Source of the DNA: Shimia aestuarii | GTDB taxonomy: Bacteria; Pseudomonadota; Alphaproteobacteria; Rhodobacterales; Rhodobacteraceae | NCBI RefSeq assembly: GCF_022814865.1 | Contig: NZ_JAKVRD010000018.1 | Coordinates: 1 to 64,000 of the forward strand | Length of the DNA: 64,000 bases | Direction: 5' to 3' | Part shown: positions 16,999-25,819 of the stretch, piece by piece | Numbering within the stretch: position 1 is the stretch's first letter | Layout of the letters: each line of letters begins with the position of its first letter | Notes under the pieces: generated by a model | Database searches by the model: none | The model's input: only the letters and a program-made list of their open reading frames with translations | Told to the model about the DNA's origin: nothing | Made by a program: the position numbers and the translations under genes

Positions 16999-17928
16999 AT
17001 GAAACGCAATTTGCCTTTCTCCGAGTTCTTCCGGAACAACGGCCCCGTCATGGGCAGTATCCTGATCGGGCTGGTGGCGTTCTGGCTCATCTTCCTGATC
17101 CTGCTGCCGCAGCTCTCGATGCTCGATTATTCCTTCCGGTTCAACCTGCCGCCTGCGGACGTGGGCGGGCCGAAGGACGTCTACACGCTGAGCAACTACG
17201 AATACCTGATCTACGGGTCGGATGAGAGCAAGCAGAGCTTCAACACGGTTGACCTCAAGGTCTTCGTGCGCACGATCCTCGCCGCGATGGTGGTGACGGT
17301 CTTCAATATCGTTCTGTGCTATCCGCTGGCCTATTTTCTTGGGCAGGCAAAGGGGGCTGGTGTGGCGCGGCTTTTCGTGGTGCTGCTCATCATTCCGTAC
17401 TGGATCAATGAAATCCTGCGAGCCTTCGCCTTGCGGATCATCTTTGGCGAGACAGGGCTACTCAACGAGGCCTTGATGTTCCTGCATCTTGCGAGCGAGC
17501 CGATTGATTTCATCCGTCAGGATGTCGCGCTCTATGCGGGTCTCGGCTATGCCTATATCCTCCTGATGCTTTTCCCGATGTATAACGTCATCGAGAGCCT
17601 TGATCGCAACCAGATCGAGGCCGCGCGGGACATGGGGGCGAGTTGGGTTCATATTCACCGCCGCATTGTCATTCCCCATGCAAAGCCGGGCATCGCCTCG
17701 GGCTCGACCATGGTCTTCATGCTCTCTGCCGGGGCGCTTGCCGCGCCGCAAATCCTTGGCGGGCCAAGCAGCCTCTGGTTCACGCAGCTTGTCTATCAGT
17801 GGTTCAATGACTCGCTCAATTGGCAGCAGGGCGCAGCCTATGCCATCGTGCTTCTCGTTTCGACCATCGCCATCGTTCTGACCTTTATGCGGGTCTTCAA
17901 GGTGAACATGGGGGATATCGGGAAATGA
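16999..17928 (+). CDS. Polyamine-type ABC transporter permease 1
   Basis: Inner-membrane permease of 309 residues, PotB-like. Six hydrophobic segments are visible, with a periplasmic loop (about 48-85) after the first. The cytoplasmic EAA loop that docks on the ATPase reads EAARDMGASWVHIHRRIVIP (about 212-231). It forms a heterodimer with the second permease, whose gene starts inside its stop codon (ATGA, 17925-17928). Confidence 0.9.
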   Translation: MKRNLPFSEFFRNNGPVMGSILIGLVAFWLIFLILLPQLSMLDYSFRFNLPPADVGGPKDVYTLSNYEYLIYGSDESKQSFNTVDLKVFVRTILAAMVVTVFNIVLCYPLAYFLGQAKGAGVARLFVVLLIIPYWINEILRAFALRIIFGETGLLNEALMFLHLASEPIDFIRQDVALYAGLGYAYILLMLFPMYNVIESLDRNQIEAARDMGASWVHIHRRIVIPHAKPGIASGSTMVFMLSAGALAAPQILGGPSSLWFTQLVYQWFNDSLNWQQGAAYAIVLLVSTIAIVLTFMRVFKVNMGDIGK

Positions 17929-19268
17929 GTTCTGCGACCCTGATCCGTATCGCCCTTGGCGCCTATCTTCTGATCTTCTTCAGCTACCTGCTCGGGCCGC
18001 TCGTGGTGATGAGCCTGACGGCGTTCAACTCATCGGCCTTCCCGTCGGTGTCGCCCTGGGCCTGTTTCACATTCGAATGGTTCGGTGTCCTGTTTGAAGA
18101 CAAACATATCCGCGACGGGCTTTTCTACAGCGTTCTGATCGGGATCGGGACGGTGCTCCTCTCGGTCTCCATGGGGCTTGCGGCATCTATCGTGCTCACG
18201 CAGGTCTGGCCGCGTTTCCGGTCGACCTATTACACGATGATCATTGCGCCGATCCTCATTCCCGGTGTGGTGCTTGGTATCTCGACGCTGGTGTTCTGGG
18301 ACCGGGTTGGGCGGTTCTTTGGTGCTGAGGATGGGTCGTTCTTCTACGAGTTGTTCCACAACGGGATCTTCCTCACGATCCTTGGTCAGTCATCCTTTAT
18401 TGCCTCCTATGCGATGCTTGTTTTCGTGGCGCGGCTTCAGCGGTTTGATCCGGGCCTGACGGAAGCGGCGCTCGACCTTGGGGCGACACACACACAGGCG
18501 TTTCGCAAGATCCTCTTGCCGTTCATGCGCCCGGCGATTGCCTCGGCCTCGGTGCTGGCGTTTCTGGCTTCTTTTGAGAACTACAACACGACGACGTTTA
18601 CCATCATCGACTACAAGACGCTGACCACGGTGCTGGCTCAGAAGGTGCGCCTTGGTATCAACCCGTCGATTTCGTCGCTGGCCTTTATCATCATCACGCT
18701 CACGGTTTTTGCCGCGCTTATCTTTGAGGCGGTGCAACGCAACAAGAGCCGCAAGGACGCAATGCGCCAGGGGCGGCTTAAGCCGGGTAGAGGGGTGTTG
18801 CCGGGTTTCCTGCGTGGCAATCCGGCGGCGATCATCCTTGTCCTTCTGTCCTTCTTCGTGATCGCGATGGTCGGCACGGCGCAATCCTATAGCCCGGAAC
18901 AGTGCAAGATCCGGGTCAAGGAAGCGCGCCAGATCGAGATTCAGAAACGCATCGAAGCGCTTCAGAAGGCCCGTGCGGAAGAACGCGCCAAGGCCGCTGA
19001 GGAGGCCGAGGACGCAGTCCCGGCAGCTCCGTCGCCGTCCAATAGTGGCGCCTTTGGCAATGTCTTTGCGCCGGGGAACCTCTCGGGAGAGGAAGAGAGC
19101 GAGGCGGTGCCTGAACCTGCACCGCAGGGCGGTAGTGGGGCCTTCGGCAACGTCTTTGCCCCGAATAACCTCTCCGAAGACACACCGGACGAGCCGGAAG
19201 CGCCTCAGGGGGGCACAGGAGCGTTCGGCAACGTTTTTGCGCCGGATAATCTTTCGGGAAGTGAGTGA
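17925..19268 (+). CDS. Polyamine-type ABC permease 2 with repeat-bearing C-terminal tail
   Basis: PotC-like permease, but at 447 residues it is about 170 longer than usual. Residues 1 to about 275 hold the normal six membrane segments and the EAA loop (EAALDLGATHTQAFRKILLP, about 181-200). After a basic linker an extra hydrophobic segment (AAIILVLLSFFVIAMVG, about 304-320) is followed by a charged, coiled-coil-like stretch rich in Glu, Lys and Ala (330-365) and three near-identical repeats of GAFGNVFAPxNLS beginning at residues 375, 405 and 432, separated by Pro/Glu-rich linkers. With one extra membrane span the tail would face the periplasm. Start codon overlaps the preceding stop. The tail's role is unknown. 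Confidence 0.88.
   Translation: MSSATLIRIALGAYLLIFFSYLLGPLVVMSLTAFNSSAFPSVSPWACFTFEWFGVLFEDKHIRDGLFYSVLIGIGTVLLSVSMGLAASIVLTQVWPRFRSTYYTMIIAPILIPGVVLGISTLVFWDRVGRFFGAEDGSFFYELFHNGIFLTILGQSSFIASYAMLVFVARLQRFDPGLTEAALDLGATHTQAFRKILLPFMRPAIASASVLAFLASFENYNTTTFTIIDYKTLTTVLAQKVRLGINPSISSLAFIIITLTVFAALIFEAVQRNKSRKDAMRQGRLKPGRGVLPGFLRGNPAAIILVLLSFFVIAMVGTAQSYSPEQCKIRVKEARQIEIQKRIEALQKARAEERAKAAEEAEDAVPAAPSPSNSGAFGNVFAPGNLSGEEESEAVPEPAPQGGSGAFGNVFAPNNLSEDTPDEPEAPQGGTGAFGNVFAPDNLSGSE
19047..19259 (+). repeat. Three imperfect in-frame repeats in permease tail
   Basis: Three copies of a ~39-base unit encoding GAFGNVFAPxNLS start at 19047, 19137 and 19218 (unit spacing 90 and 81 bases). The amino-acid sequence is conserved while third codon positions differ, which indicates selection on the protein. 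Confidence 0.9.
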
Positions 19269-19277
19269 CGAAAGGAA

Positions 19278-19303
19278 CAGGCCGCGCGGTTTCGGGCGGC
19301 CTG
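19278..19303. terminator. Hairpin between convergent permease and alcohol dehydrogenase genes
   Basis: CAGGCCGC (19278-19285) pairs with GCGGCCTG (19296-19303) around a 10-base loop in the 42-base convergent spacer. It probably serves as a bidirectional stop, although the T-run is weak. Confidence 0.55.
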
Positions 19304-19310
19304 AATTCCC

Positions 19311-20456
19311 TTAGAGCGCGGTCTCAAAAAGCGCCGTGAGGTTGGCCTTGGTCAACTCAATCGGATTGCCGCCGCAGGACGGATCGACAAGCGCGCCTTC
19401 GACGAGGGCTGGAATGCTCTCTGCTGTCACACCAAGGTCGGAGAGGCGGCGAGGAATGCCGAGGCTATCGTTGAGGTCTTGCACGAAGGCGCGGAACCCG
19501 TCAAAGCCGCCCGCGATCCCGAGATAGGCCGAGGCTTGTTGGAAGCGATCTGCGATGGCCGGTGCGTTGAAGTCGAGCACGGCAGGCATGCAGACGGCAT
19601 TGGTCGTGCCGTGATGCGTGTTGAAATGCGCGCCGATAGGGTGGCTCATGGCGTGAATGGCACCGAGGCCCTTCTGAAACGCCGTCGCGCCCATCATGGC
19701 GGCGCTCATCATCTGGGCGCGTGCCTCGAGGTCGGTGCCATCGGCATAGGCGCGGGGCAGGTAGTCTTTTACAAGACGCATGCCTTCGAGCGCGATGCCC
19801 TGGCTCATCGGGTGGTAGTGCGGCGAGCTATAGGCCTCGACGCAATGGGCAAAGGCATCAAGCCCGGTGCCCGCGGTGATGAAGCGGGGCATGCCGACAG
19901 TCAGTTCCGGGTCGCAGATCACGATGCTCGGCAGGACCTTGGGGTGAAAGATGATCTTCTTGGCGTGAGTTTCGGAATTGGTAATCACGCTCGCGCGGAC
20001 CACTTCCGAGCCGGTCCCGGCGGTGGTCGGCACGGCGATGATCGGGGCGATGGTCTCGGCGTTGGCGCGGGTCCACCAATCGCCGATATCCTCGAAATCC
20101 CAGACGGGGCGCGTCTGGCCCGCCATGAAGGCGACCATCTTGCCAAGGTCGAGGCCAGAGCCACCGCCAAAAGCGATCACGCCGTCATGCCCGCCTGCGT
20201 GGTAGGCTTCGACACCGGCGGCGAGGTTCTTTTCGTTCGGGTTTGGATCGACATCAGCAAAGAGGCCACGGCCAAGACCCGCGGTCTCGAGGATGTCGAG
20301 CGCCTGAGTGGTGATCGGCAGGTCGGCAAGGCCCCGGTCCGTGACGAGGAGCGGACGGGTCATGCCGGTCGCCGCGCAGGCCTCGGCAAGCTCCGCGATC
20401 CGGCCCGCGCCGAATTTGATCGTGGTCGGGTAGGACCAGCTTCCGTTAAGCGTCAT
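19311..20456 (-). CDS. Iron-containing (type III) alcohol dehydrogenase
   Basis: NAD(P)-dependent dehydrogenase of 381 residues. The nucleotide-binding GGGSGLDLGK (about 92-101) and the metal site with D (TGLDAFAHCVEAY, about 190-202) and His residues (AMSHPIGAHFNTHHG, about 262-276) are present, matching the Fe-ADH family. It would interconvert an aldehyde or semialdehyde and its alcohol. It is the last gene of the long minus-strand cluster, 22 bases after the glutamine-synthetase-like gene, which points to a role in degrading an amine or amino alcohol. Start taken at 20456 (MTLNGSWSYP); a longer start would overlap the upstream gene. Confidence 0.87.
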   Translation of the reverse strand: MTLNGSWSYPTTIKFGAGRIAELAEACAATGMTRPLLVTDRGLADLPITTQALDILETAGLGRGLFADVDPNPNEKNLAAGVEAYHAGGHDGVIAFGGGSGLDLGKMVAFMAGQTRPVWDFEDIGDWWTRANAETIAPIIAVPTTAGTGSEVVRASVITNSETHAKKIIFHPKVLPSIVICDPELTVGMPRFITAGTGLDAFAHCVEAYSSPHYHPMSQGIALEGMRLVKDYLPRAYADGTDLEARAQMMSAAMMGATAFQKGLGAIHAMSHPIGAHFNTHHGTTNAVCMPAVLDFNAPAIADRFQQASAYLGIAGGFDGFRAFVQDLNDSLGIPRRLSDLGVTAESIPALVEGALVDPSCGGNPIELTKANLTALFETAL

Positions 20457-20478
20457 GGTTGGTCTTTCGTTTTCGAGG

Positions 20479-21840
20479 TCAGGCCAGTTCAAAGCCGCGC
20501 GCGATCTCGTAGTCGGTCACGACGCGGTTGAACTCTTCGATTTCCCATTCGGCGGCGCGTGCATAGTGGGTCACTACATCTTCGCCAAGAGCGTCGCGCA
20601 ACAGATCAGAGGCCAGAAGTGCCTCGCGCGCGTCGCGTAGCGTTTCAGGGATGTAGCGGCCTTCACCAGCATAGGCGTCGCCAGAGAAGGCGGGTTCAAG
20701 CACGAGCCCGTCTTCGATCCCCTTGAGACCGGCGGCAAGCATGGCGCTCATCGCGAGGTAAGGGTTGATGTCAGAACCGCCAATCCGGCACTCGATGCGC
20801 ACCGCCTTGGTGCCGTCACCGCAAAGGCGGAAGCCCGCAGTGCGGTTGTCGATCGACCAGATGATCCGCGTCGGCGCAAAGCTGCCCTTCTGAAAGCGCT
20901 TGTAGCTATTGATGTAGGGGGCGAGGAAATAGGTATAGTCGGCGGCGTATTTCAGAAGACCCGCGACATAGGATTTCATGAGGCTCGACATACCGAGCGC
21001 ATCGTCCGGATCATAGAAGAGCGGCGCGCCGTCCTTCCAGAGCGATTGATGCACGTGGCTCGAGGAGCCGACCTTGTCCTTGTGCCATTTCGACAGGAAG
21101 CTGACGGCGTGGCCCTGTTGCCAGGCGATTTCCTTGGTCGCGTGTTTGGCGATGGTGTGAAAATCGGCAGTGTCGAGGGCTGGGGCGTATTTGATGTTGA
21201 GCTCTTCCTGCCCGGTCTCGGCCTCTCCCTTGCTATTCTCTATGGGAAGCCCTGCGTTCCAGAGATGATTGCGCAGCGGGCGCATGACATGCTCTTCGCG
21301 GCTTGTCTGCAGGATATGGTAGTCCTCGTTATAGCCCGAGAGCGTCGCAAGATCGCGGAAGCCGGATTTGCGGATCTCGTCAAAGCTCTTCTCGAAGAGG
21401 AAGAACTCCAGCTCGCTTGCCATCATCGGGGTCAGGCCCATCGCCTCGGCGCGGGCGATCTGTTTCTTGAGCATGGCGCGCGGGGAATGGGAGATCTCCT
21501 CGTGGGTGTGGTGATCAAGGATATCGCAGAGCACCATCACCGTCCCTTCTAGCCATGGCAGGGGGCGCAGCGTGTCGAGGTCGGGCTTCATCACGTAGTC
21601 GCCATAGCCCTTCTCCCAAGAGGTCGAGGCAAAGCCCTCGGGCGTCGACATCATCAAGTCGGTCGCCAATAGGTAGTTGCAGCAATGGGTCTCTTCCCAG
21701 GCGCTTTCAACGAAGTGCCCGGCATGAAAGCGCTTGCCCATGAGGCGGCCCTGCATATCGACAAAACAGACAAGAACAGTGTCGATCTCGCCTCCGGCGA
21801 CCTGTGATTTTAGGTCGTCGAACGTAAGAGGTCCGGGCAT
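20479..21840 (-). CDS. Glutamine-synthetase-family ligase (gamma-glutamyl-amine type)
   Basis: A 453-residue member of the glutamine synthetase superfamily related to PuuA/gamma-glutamylpolyamine synthetases. Family landmarks are ASELEFFLFE (about 130-139) with metal-binding Glu, GSSSHVHQSLW (about 258-268) with the ATP-site His, and NRTAGFRLCG ... KAVRIECRIGG (about 325-350) with the Arg residues for glutamate. It probably ligates glutamate to an amine imported nearby; true glutamine synthetase is less likely because the N-terminus and context differ. A good AAAGGAAA ribosome site precedes ATG 21840. A 155-base gap with a hairpin separates it from the thiolase gene, so it may start a separate message. 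Confidence 0.85.
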   Translation of the reverse strand: MPGPLTFDDLKSQVAGGEIDTVLVCFVDMQGRLMGKRFHAGHFVESAWEETHCCNYLLATDLMMSTPEGFASTSWEKGYGDYVMKPDLDTLRPLPWLEGTVMVLCDILDHHTHEEISHSPRAMLKKQIARAEAMGLTPMMASELEFFLFEKSFDEIRKSGFRDLATLSGYNEDYHILQTSREEHVMRPLRNHLWNAGLPIENSKGEAETGQEELNIKYAPALDTADFHTIAKHATKEIAWQQGHAVSFLSKWHKDKVGSSSHVHQSLWKDGAPLFYDPDDALGMSSLMKSYVAGLLKYAADYTYFLAPYINSYKRFQKGSFAPTRIIWSIDNRTAGFRLCGDGTKAVRIECRIGGSDINPYLAMSAMLAAGLKGIEDGLVLEPAFSGDAYAGEGRYIPETLRDAREALLASDLLRDALGEDVVTHYARAAEWEIEEFNRVVTDYEIARGFELA

Positions 21841-21954
21841 GGGGTTTCCTTTCTTCAGAGGGGCTGGAGCCGCGCGGTCGCGCGTTGCTCTTCCCAGTGT
21901 CAGAGAAATCTTCCATGCAGTCGGCGAGACTGTCAATCGCTGTAGAGGCATGGC

Positions 21955-21976
21955 GCCGCGCCAGACGTGGCGCGGC
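21955..21976 (-). terminator. Hairpin between thiolase and ligase genes
   Basis: GCCGCGCCA (21955-21963) and TGGCGCGGC (21968-21976) form a 9-bp stem with a four-base loop, directly after the thiolase stop when read on the minus strand. No T-run; may give partial termination within the cluster. Confidence 0.5.
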
Positions 21977-21995
21977 CCATCAGACAGGCGGGTGC

Positions 21996-23168
21996 TTAGA
22001 AAACCTCGATCAAACCGGCAGCGCCCTGCCCACCACCGACGCACATCGATACCACGCCCCAGCGCGCCTTACGGCGTCGGCCTTCGAGAAGGATATGCCC
22101 GGCCATTCGCGCGCCAGACATGCCGTAGGGGTGGCCGATCGAGATCGCACCGCCATTGACGTTGAGTTTGTCCGGGTCAATGCCGAGCGTGTCGCGGCAA
22201 GGCAGAAGCTGGGCCGCGAAGGCTTCGTTGATTTCCCAGAGGTCGATCTCCTCTGCCTTGAGGCCTGCCCGCTCTAGCAGGCGCGGTATGGCGACGATCG
22301 GGCCGATGCCCATCTCCTCCGGTGCGACGCCGGCCACGGCAAAGCCGCGCAGGGCGCCCAAGGGGGTCAATCCGCGCTTCTCGGCTTCGCGGGCCTCCAT
22401 GACGACAAGCGCCGCCGCGCCGTCCGAAAGCTGGCTTGCATTGCCTGCGGTGACCGTCTTTTCTTCGCCCAGGACCGGTTTCAGGCTGGCAAGGCCGATT
22501 TCCGTGGTGCCGGGGCGGCCGCATTCGTCGGCGTGGATCGTCACGGTCTGTTCACGAGTTTCGCCGGTGGCCTTGTCGGTGACGAGTTTCACTGCTTCGA
22601 CCGGGATGATCTCGTCGGCAAAGAGGCCCGCATCCTGCGCGCGGGCGGTGCGGATTTGGCTTTCGAGGGCATAGGCGTCCTGCGCTTCGCGGCTGACGCC
22701 ATAGCGCTCGGCGACGACTTCGGCCGTTTCAAGCATCGAAAGGTAATAGCCGTCGCGCACGGACGGGTCACGATAGCGGTGTCCGTTCCAGTGGTTTTCC
22801 TGCACGAGGGAGATGCTCTCCAAACCGCCAGCCAGCGCGACGTCCGCGCCATCCTTGACCATATGGCCCGCAATGGCGAGCGCGTTGAGGCCAGAGGCGC
22901 ATTGGCGGTCGATGGTCTGACCCGCGACGCTATCGGGAAGGCTTGCCGCCAGTGCGATATGGCGCGCGACGTTGACCCCCGTCGAGCCTTGGGTCAGGGC
23001 GGCGCCGAAAACCGCGTCCTCGATCTCGCCACCTTCGAGCCCCGCGCGGGAGACGGCGGCACGCACAGCATGGGCCGCGAGGCTCGGGCCTTCGAGATTG
23101 TTGAAAGCGCCGCGATAGGCTTTGCCGATGGGGGTGCGGGCGGTGGATACGATGACGGGTTCGCGCAT
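21996..23168 (-). CDS. Acetyl-CoA acyltransferase (thiolase)
   Basis: Thiolase of 390 residues that cleaves a 3-oxoacyl-CoA with CoA to acetyl-CoA and a shortened acyl-CoA, or runs in reverse. The nucleophile is C90 in DRQCASGLNA; the NEAFAAQ and GHPYGMSGARM motifs give the active-site His residues, and the second catalytic Cys is in CVGGGQGAAG near the C-terminus. Complete and of normal length. It lies 14 bases after the M20 peptidase gene in a row with a CoA-transferase and an aminotransferase, which suggests that the pathway ends in thiolytic cleavage. Start at 23168 (MREPVIVSTARTP) is the usual thiolase N-terminus. Confidence 0.93.
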   Translation of the reverse strand: MREPVIVSTARTPIGKAYRGAFNNLEGPSLAAHAVRAAVSRAGLEGGEIEDAVFGAALTQGSTGVNVARHIALAASLPDSVAGQTIDRQCASGLNALAIAGHMVKDGADVALAGGLESISLVQENHWNGHRYRDPSVRDGYYLSMLETAEVVAERYGVSREAQDAYALESQIRTARAQDAGLFADEIIPVEAVKLVTDKATGETREQTVTIHADECGRPGTTEIGLASLKPVLGEEKTVTAGNASQLSDGAAALVVMEAREAEKRGLTPLGALRGFAVAGVAPEEMGIGPIVAIPRLLERAGLKAEEIDLWEINEAFAAQLLPCRDTLGIDPDKLNVNGGAISIGHPYGMSGARMAGHILLEGRRRKARWGVVSMCVGGGQGAAGLIEVF

Positions 23169-23182
23169 GTCTTGTCTCCGGT

Positions 23183-24475
23183 TCAAATGTCTTCGACGCC
23201 GCACCAGTCGGCGATGAACAAGGCCGTGGCCTTGGTCACGCGGCGCATACTTTCGAGATCGACCCGTTCGTTGAAGCCGTGGATCGCCTCGGCGGTCGGG
23301 CCATAGACGAGGGCGGGTGTGTCGGCGTAGAGGCCGAAGAACCGGGCGTCGGTGGTTGCGGTGATCGCGGCCCGGTCGAGCGCGCCGCCGGTGACCGTGC
23401 CATGTGCACTATCAAGCGCGCCAATCGCATCGGCGGCAGAGCGGCTCTTGTCGTCGGAGAGGGCGTACCCCTCGGCGTGAAAGCCGTGATAGACGATTTC
23501 GGGGAGTGAGTTGCGCAGGAAAGCGTTTTCGCGCGCGGCTTCCATCAGGACGGCCTCGATCTCTTTCTTGGCATCCTCGATGCTTTGGCCCGGGAAAATC
23601 CCCATACGCACGTCAAAGACGCACCATGCAGGCACGGAGCTTGTCCAGTCGCCGCCCTGAATCTTGCCGATGTTGAGGTTGAGCGCGTGGTCCATGTGCG
23701 CGTAGTCACCGTGGCGGTGTTCGACGCCATTCCAGCGGGCCTCCATCTCGTGCAGGGCCGAGATGAGCGGGATCGCGGCCTCGATCGCGTTGGCGCCCTG
23801 TCCGGCATAGGCGACGTGGGTCGGCAGGCCCTTGAGATGGACCTGAAACCAGATCACACCAAGCTGGGCAGTCACGAGCTGTTCGGCGAAGGGTTCGGGG
23901 ATCAGGGCGGCGTCGGCCTTGTAGCCGCGCGCAAGACAAGCCAGCGCGCCGTTGCCGGTGCATTCCTCTTCGACCACGGATTGATAGAACACGTCCGCCG
24001 CCGGGGCGAGGTTCAACCGGCGCAGCGCGTCGAGCGCGTAGAGGTTGGAGACAAGCCCGGCCTTCATATCGCCCGCGCCACGGCCATACATCCAGCCTTC
24101 CGCGACGCGCGGCTCGTAAGGTGGGCTATCCCACATGTCGAGCGGGCCTTCCGGCACGACGTCGATATGGCCGTTGAGGATCAGCGAGCGGCCGGTGTTG
24201 GTCTTGGAGCGATGGCTGCCGACGACGTTCACCGCGTCCTCGTAGGGGCCGAGCACGGGTGAGAAGCCCGGAAGGTGGCGGATGTCTTCCACGTCAATCT
24301 GCCAGCGGTCGACCTCGTAGCCTCGGTCAGTCAGGGCGGACGCCATGAAGTCTTGCGCGCTCTGTTCGTTGCCGCGCGTGGACGGATGGGCGGTCAGGGC
24401 GGCGAGAAAATCCACCTGTTCGTCGAAATAGGCATCCACCGCGTCAAGGATGCGGGGTGTCAGCTCGGTCGTCAT
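23183..24475 (-). CDS. M20-family deacylase (ArgE/DapE type)
   Basis: Metal-dependent amidohydrolase of 430 residues. Zinc-site residues expected for the family are visible: H103 and D105 in NGHIDVVP, D136 in GRGAGDMKAG, the catalytic pair E170/E171 in VVEEECTGNG. A dimerisation domain occupies about 200-320. Such enzymes remove an acyl group from N-acylated amino acids or cleave related amides. Its place between CoA-transferase and thiolase genes suggests that the substrate of this operon is, or passes through, an N-acyl compound. Gaps of 11 and 14 bases to the neighbours indicate one transcript. Confidence 0.9.
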   Translation of the reverse strand: MTTELTPRILDAVDAYFDEQVDFLAALTAHPSTRGNEQSAQDFMASALTDRGYEVDRWQIDVEDIRHLPGFSPVLGPYEDAVNVVGSHRSKTNTGRSLILNGHIDVVPEGPLDMWDSPPYEPRVAEGWMYGRGAGDMKAGLVSNLYALDALRRLNLAPAADVFYQSVVEEECTGNGALACLARGYKADAALIPEPFAEQLVTAQLGVIWFQVHLKGLPTHVAYAGQGANAIEAAIPLISALHEMEARWNGVEHRHGDYAHMDHALNLNIGKIQGGDWTSSVPAWCVFDVRMGIFPGQSIEDAKKEIEAVLMEAARENAFLRNSLPEIVYHGFHAEGYALSDDKSRSAADAIGALDSAHGTVTGGALDRAAITATTDARFFGLYADTPALVYGPTAEAIHGFNERVDLESMRRVTKATALFIADWCGVEDI

Positions 24476-24486
24476 GTCAGTCAGCC

Positions 24487-25119
24487 TCAGAAAGTTGGAA
24501 TGTCGCCCTTTGGAAGGGAGAGGGGGGCGCCTGTAGCCTCGGTGATCTCGGCAAGGCTTGTGCCTTCGGCCAGTTCAACAAGGGCAAAGCCGGTGTCGGT
24601 CACGTCGATGACCCCCATGTCGGTAAAGATCCGTGAGACACAGGCACGGGCCGTCACAGGCAGGCTACACGTGTCCTTTAGTTTGGGGTTGCCTGCGCGG
24701 TCTGTGTGGGTGGTCAACACGATCACCCGACGGGCCTTTTGCGCCAGCTCAATGCCGCCGCCTGCACCCGGAGAGAACTTGCCGGGGATTTTCCAGTTGG
24801 CAAGATCGCCTGTCTGCGCAACCTCGAAGGCCCCGAGCATGGTCAGGTCGAGCCGCCCCGACCGCACCAGAGCAAAGGACACGGCGCTGTCAAAGAAGGA
24901 ACTGCCGGGGATGGTCGAGACATAGGCCCCGCCCGCGTCGATCAAGTTGCGGTCGGCGGTCTCATACGCATGGGTCGGGCCGATCCCCGCAAGGCCGTTC
25001 TCAGTATGTAAGCACACCGGGAAATCCGGTCCAAGGTGATCCACGACTTTGGTCGGCAGGCCGATCCCAAGGTTCACGACCATGCCGGGGGCGATCTCGC
25101 GGGCCGCGCGGGCGACCAT
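24487..25119 (-). CDS. 3-oxoacid CoA-transferase subunit B
   Basis: Beta subunit (210 residues) of a two-subunit class I CoA-transferase that moves CoA from a donor such as succinyl-CoA to a 3-oxo acid. The catalytic glutamate that forms the thioester intermediate is E40 in HTENGLAG. GGGIELAQ and the C-terminal region fit the AtoA/ScoB type. ATG 25119 follows AGGAG; a TTG at 25140 is possible but would overlap subunit A. It acts with the subunit A encoded seven bases upstream. Confidence 0.92.
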   Translation of the reverse strand: MVARAAREIAPGMVVNLGIGLPTKVVDHLGPDFPVCLHTENGLAGIGPTHAYETADRNLIDAGGAYVSTIPGSSFFDSAVSFALVRSGRLDLTMLGAFEVAQTGDLANWKIPGKFSPGAGGGIELAQKARRVIVLTTHTDRAGNPKLKDTCSLPVTARACVSRIFTDMGVIDVTDTGFALVELAEGTSLAEITEATGAPLSLPKGDIPTF

Positions 25120-25126
25120 TTTGCTC

Positions 25127-25819
25127 CTAGCGTTGGACAACGGCGTATTCCTCGCTGAGTTCTGTGAGCCCTACGAGGTCATCCACGAAGGGGCCGGGCG
25201 TGTGTACGTCATCGGCATGAAGCGCCCCAAGCGGCACGACGCGTTCGACTTCGGCGATGACACGCGTCGCGGCCATGGCCATGAGCGGGTTGAAATTGCG
25301 CGCGGTGGCGGCAAAGGACAGGTTCCCGAACGGATCGGCGCGATCTGCATGGACAAGCGCCACATCGGCACGCAGGGCGCTTTCGACGACATAGGCCTTG
25401 CCGTCTATCTCCATGCGTTCCTTGCCGTCGGCAAGCTCGGTATCAATGCCGATGTCGGTCAGGATGCCACCAAGCCCTGCGCCACCTGCGCGGATGCGCT
25501 CGGCGAGGATGCCTTGGGCGTTGAACTCCACTTCAATCTCGCCCGCGTTCATCATTGCGATGGCGCGCGGGTTGAGGCCGATATGTGTCGTCACAAGGCG
25601 TGCAACCTGTCCCGAAACCAGAAGGTGATCGACCCCCATGTCGGTCTCGTTGGCGTCGTTCTTGATGATCGTGAGATCGCGCGGACCCTGCCGGACAAGC
25701 TCGCGGATGAGCGTGAACGGTGTGCCAGGGACGCCGAAACCACCGATCATAACGGTGGCACCGTCACCGATGTGGGCGATCGCCTCTTCTAGGGCCCCGA
25801 CCTTATCAGGAAGCCTCAT
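25127..25819 (-). CDS. 3-oxoacid CoA-transferase subunit A
   Basis: Alpha subunit (230 residues) of the CoA-transferase. The CoA-binding loop VMIGGFGVPGTP (about 23-34) and the GG-rich GAGLGGILTDIG (about 112-123) are typical of AtoD/ScoA. Its start overlaps the aminotransferase stop by four bases, so the keto acid made by the aminotransferase is the likely substrate for CoA activation. Complete and of normal length. Confidence 0.92.
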   Translation of the reverse strand: MRLPDKVGALEEAIAHIGDGATVMIGGFGVPGTPFTLIRELVRQGPRDLTIIKNDANETDMGVDHLLVSGQVARLVTTHIGLNPRAIAMMNAGEIEVEFNAQGILAERIRAGGAGLGGILTDIGIDTELADGKERMEIDGKAYVVESALRADVALVHADRADPFGNLSFAATARNFNPLMAMAATRVIAEVERVVPLGALHADDVHTPGPFVDDLVGLTELSEEYAVVQR

